Shown one piece after another: positions 61,801-64,000 of a stretch of 64,000 bases of DNA. This DNA comes from Carnegiea gigantea. Taxonomy: Eukaryota > Streptophyta > Magnoliopsida > Caryophyllales > Cactaceae. Below the pieces are notes generated by a model that made no database searches, was not told where the DNA came from, and saw only the letters and a list, made by a program, of their open reading frames with translations. The stretch lies in NCBI GenBank assembly GCA_029747015.1, contig JAKOGI010000002.1, positions 868,001-932,000 on the forward strand. The letters are read 5' to 3'. The position numbers and the translations under genes are program-made. Numbering within the stretch: position 1 is the stretch's first letter; each line of letters starts with the position of its first letter.

Positions 61801-64000
61801 ACAGACTTATAAAGCAACGGAAAAACATGTACCTCTTCAACCAAAAATATTGGGGAAAATTTGCAAGAAAAGATTGGCCGGTAAACGGCGATAGAAACTC
61901 TTTATATTTCCATCAGTCTATGAAGGCAAGAAAAACACGAAGCAAGATTACGAAAGTTAAGGATAATTCGAGAGTATGGGTTGATGAACCTACACAAATT
62001 GAAAAAATGCTTATCACTAACTTTATTGCTAGGTTTAAATTAGCTCAGGCAGGCACCTCTAATATTGGTATGGAAATGCTTAATTTAGTCACTGCTGAGG
62101 ATAATCAAAGTTTATTATTGCCCATTCAAGAAACAGAAATAGAGGAAGCCCTTTTTCAAATAAACAAGTTTAAAGTTCCAGGGCCTAACGGCTTCGAAGC
62201 GGCTTTTTTCAAGACCACTGGCATATTATTAAAGATGATGTCTGTTGGGCCATAAGACCCTTTTTTGAAGACGCCAAACTACTCAAACAAATTAATCATA
62301 CGCTTATTGCACTAATTCCGAAAGTGAGTCACGCAGCAACCACTGCCCAGTTCTGAGCCATTAGCCTATGCAATACCGTTTACAAACTTATTTCAAAAAT
62401 TCTTGCCAATCGAATGTACCCGATTCTGGAAAAGATAATTGACCCGACCCAAAGTGCCTAAACGTTTCATCCATGACAACATTCTACTTACACATGAAAT
62501 CATGAACAAATTCAAAAATATGAAAGGGAAAAAAGTTTGGGTAGCACTCAAGCTTGATATGGAAAAGGCCTATGATAGGGTTGAATGAGATTTCCTATTT
62601 AATACTTTGCGCATTTCGGGATTTCATTCCATGTGGGCAGACCTAATGAAGGCCTGCATTTCTACTGTTTCATACTCGGTCATTGTCAACGATAATGTAT
62701 GCGGATTGGCCGACCCTCCTCTCCCCTTATCTCTTCATCTTATGCATGGAAGTTCTAACCAGAGCCCTCCGTAAGGCGCTTGGTCGGAAAAAGTGCGGGA
62801 TTGGTTTCAAGCCTTCACCGTGAGCTGCTAAAATCTCATGCTTGCTTTTTGCCGATGATAGTCTACTTTTTTGCATAACTAATCTTGAATCCTGCCATGA
62901 GTTAAGTTATGTCCTGAGTAATTTCTGTCGAAACTCGGGCCACTCATTAATTTTCATAAGTCGTCATTAACATTCTCCAGTAATGCCACTTCTCATGACA
63001 AACAAATTGTGTCGTCTATTTTTAACATTACGTATCAAGTCAATCTTGGCAAGTACCTTAGGTGTCCAATTTTTAAGGGTTGACCAAAAACAGAAACTTT
63101 TTCTAACTTAATAAATAGAACAACTGCAAAATTACAAACTTGGAAGACCAGATATGTCTCTAAGGCAGGAAGGTGGCACTAATTCAATCTCATATCGAAT
63201 CGATACCTGCACATACAATGCAATGCTTTCAATTGCCTAAAGAAACTAGCCGCTGGATAGATAAAATAAGTAGAGATTTTTTTTGGAAAAAATCACATGA
63301 AAATAAGGGATGCACATGATTTCCTGGGACAAAATCTATCAACGCAAGAAAGTTGGAGGTTTTGGACTCAGAAAAATGGAAGCAATTAATAGTACTTTTC
63401 TAAGTAAATTAACGTGAAAATTATTCCATGATCATGATTTGTGGGTTGAACAAATGCAGGCGAAATACCAGATTAATGCAAACTTCTTTGCTCTCAAAGC
63501 CCAAAAAATATGATTCCTGGGCTTGGAAGTGTATCCTTAATAGTCAACAACAATTTAAGAAAGGAATAAGGTGAAAAGTGGGTAATGGAGTAAATATTTA
63601 CTTCTGGCTCGATAACTGGTGTGCAAATGACAGCTTAGAGAATTTGGTCAATATTATGGACCTCTATTATAACGGCAACCAAAGAATGGGACACGGCACA
63701 GCTTAGTTCATTAGTTGACTCTGTCCACTTACAGTGGATTCTCGCAACCCCTATCCCTGCCAATTCCATTCCCAACTTTATGTGTTGGGAACTTTATGGG
63801 AATTGTCAGTTTTCCACTAAGACAACGACTTGGGCCGCACAGGGGCTAGACCTAATAAGCCCACCTGTATGGAGTATAAATGGATTTGGAATTTAGATGT
63901 TATGCCAAAGTTAAAAATTTTTCTTTGACAAAATTGTCGCGCATCACTGCCTACGAGAGGAACCTTGGCTCAAAGAGGCATGACCATTGATTCTCGTTGC
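61801..64000 (+). mobile_element. LINE reverse transcriptase remnant, runs off the window
   Basis: A multiply disrupted L1-type plant non-LTR retrotransposon. From 61827 a frame reads YWGKFARKDWPVNGDRNSLY and ends with EEALFQINKFKVPGPNGFEA, the entry into the reverse transcriptase domain. Across frames and stops follow LIALIPKV, a LDMEKAYDRVE motif near 62550 and LLFADDSLLFC near 62845, with the catalytic DD intact. At the end, WKWIWNLDVMPKLKIFL and RASLPTRGTLAQRGM are the zf-RVT module. Many in-frame stops (for example after QSA, DRVE and REVRT-like parts) show that it is dead. The endonuclease part is missing upstream, and RNase H, if any, lies beyond the window. Confidence 0.85.

Noticed and set aside
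1..64000. CRISPR array, tRNA or rRNA genes, biosynthetic cluster
   Set aside because: No regularly spaced repeats, no cloverleaf with paired arms and no clustered enzyme genes were seen; the genes present have unrelated functions.

Overview
The window is nuclear DNA of a flowering plant, most likely a eudicot. It is AT-rich, its genes have GT-AG introns and plant-specific families (a CIPK kinase, a group IIa WRKY, a B1-type cyclin, a PnsB1 relative), and the spacers are filled with plant-type LTR elements, LINEs, a SINE fragment and MITEs. I could not identify the species from the sequence. There is no bacterial-style operon, CRISPR array, rRNA or tRNA gene that I can support.

Layout. At 3.1-4.5 kb lies an intronless CBL-interacting protein kinase (minus strand). 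From 4.7 to 27 kb there is no intact host gene. This stretch holds several MITEs (7.1, 11.2, 11.6, 12.7, 15.5, 25.7 and 26.6 kb), a LINE tail with an RNase H domain (14.3-15.4 kb), an LTR/TRIM-like fragment (18.7-19.3 kb) and a gag-only LTR retroelement with an intact target-site duplication (20.7-25.15 kb). A four-exon WRKY40-like gene sits at 27.5-29.6 kb behind a cluster of W-box cores. From 29.6 to 39.5 kb the DNA is intergenic, with nested MITEs and a solo LTR inserted into a MITE. A five-exon DNA-3-methyladenine glycosylase I gene occupies 39.5-45.6 kb (minus), with two introns of more than 2 kb. A six-exon cyclin B1 gene follows at 48.1-50.3 kb (plus), with mitosis-specific activator cores upstream. 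The two genes are divergent.

Downstream of the cyclin are two decayed genes facing each other: a PnsB1 (chloroplast NDH subcomplex B) pseudogene at 50.9-53.4 kb and a phospholipid N-methyltransferase (PLMT) pseudogene at 53.8-56.9 kb. From 57.1 kb to the end is a rearranged retroelement cluster: a gag gene arranged as an inverted repeat, two direct LTR copies, a diverged third copy, a 46-bp perfect palindrome, and a multiply disrupted LINE reverse transcriptase that runs off the window.

The intact genes act in separate processes: calcium-dependent signalling (CIPK), stress and defence transcription (WRKY), base-excision repair (glycosylase) and mitotic entry (cyclin B1). I found no convincing new multi-gene system. 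The most notable points are the adjacent PnsB1 and PLMT pseudogenes, the gag-only element with a tRNA-Asp primer site and one in-frame stop, the gag hairpin, a decamer-periodic MITE family, a 241-bp tandem repeat inside the WRKY intron, and recurrent T-run/G-run tracts.
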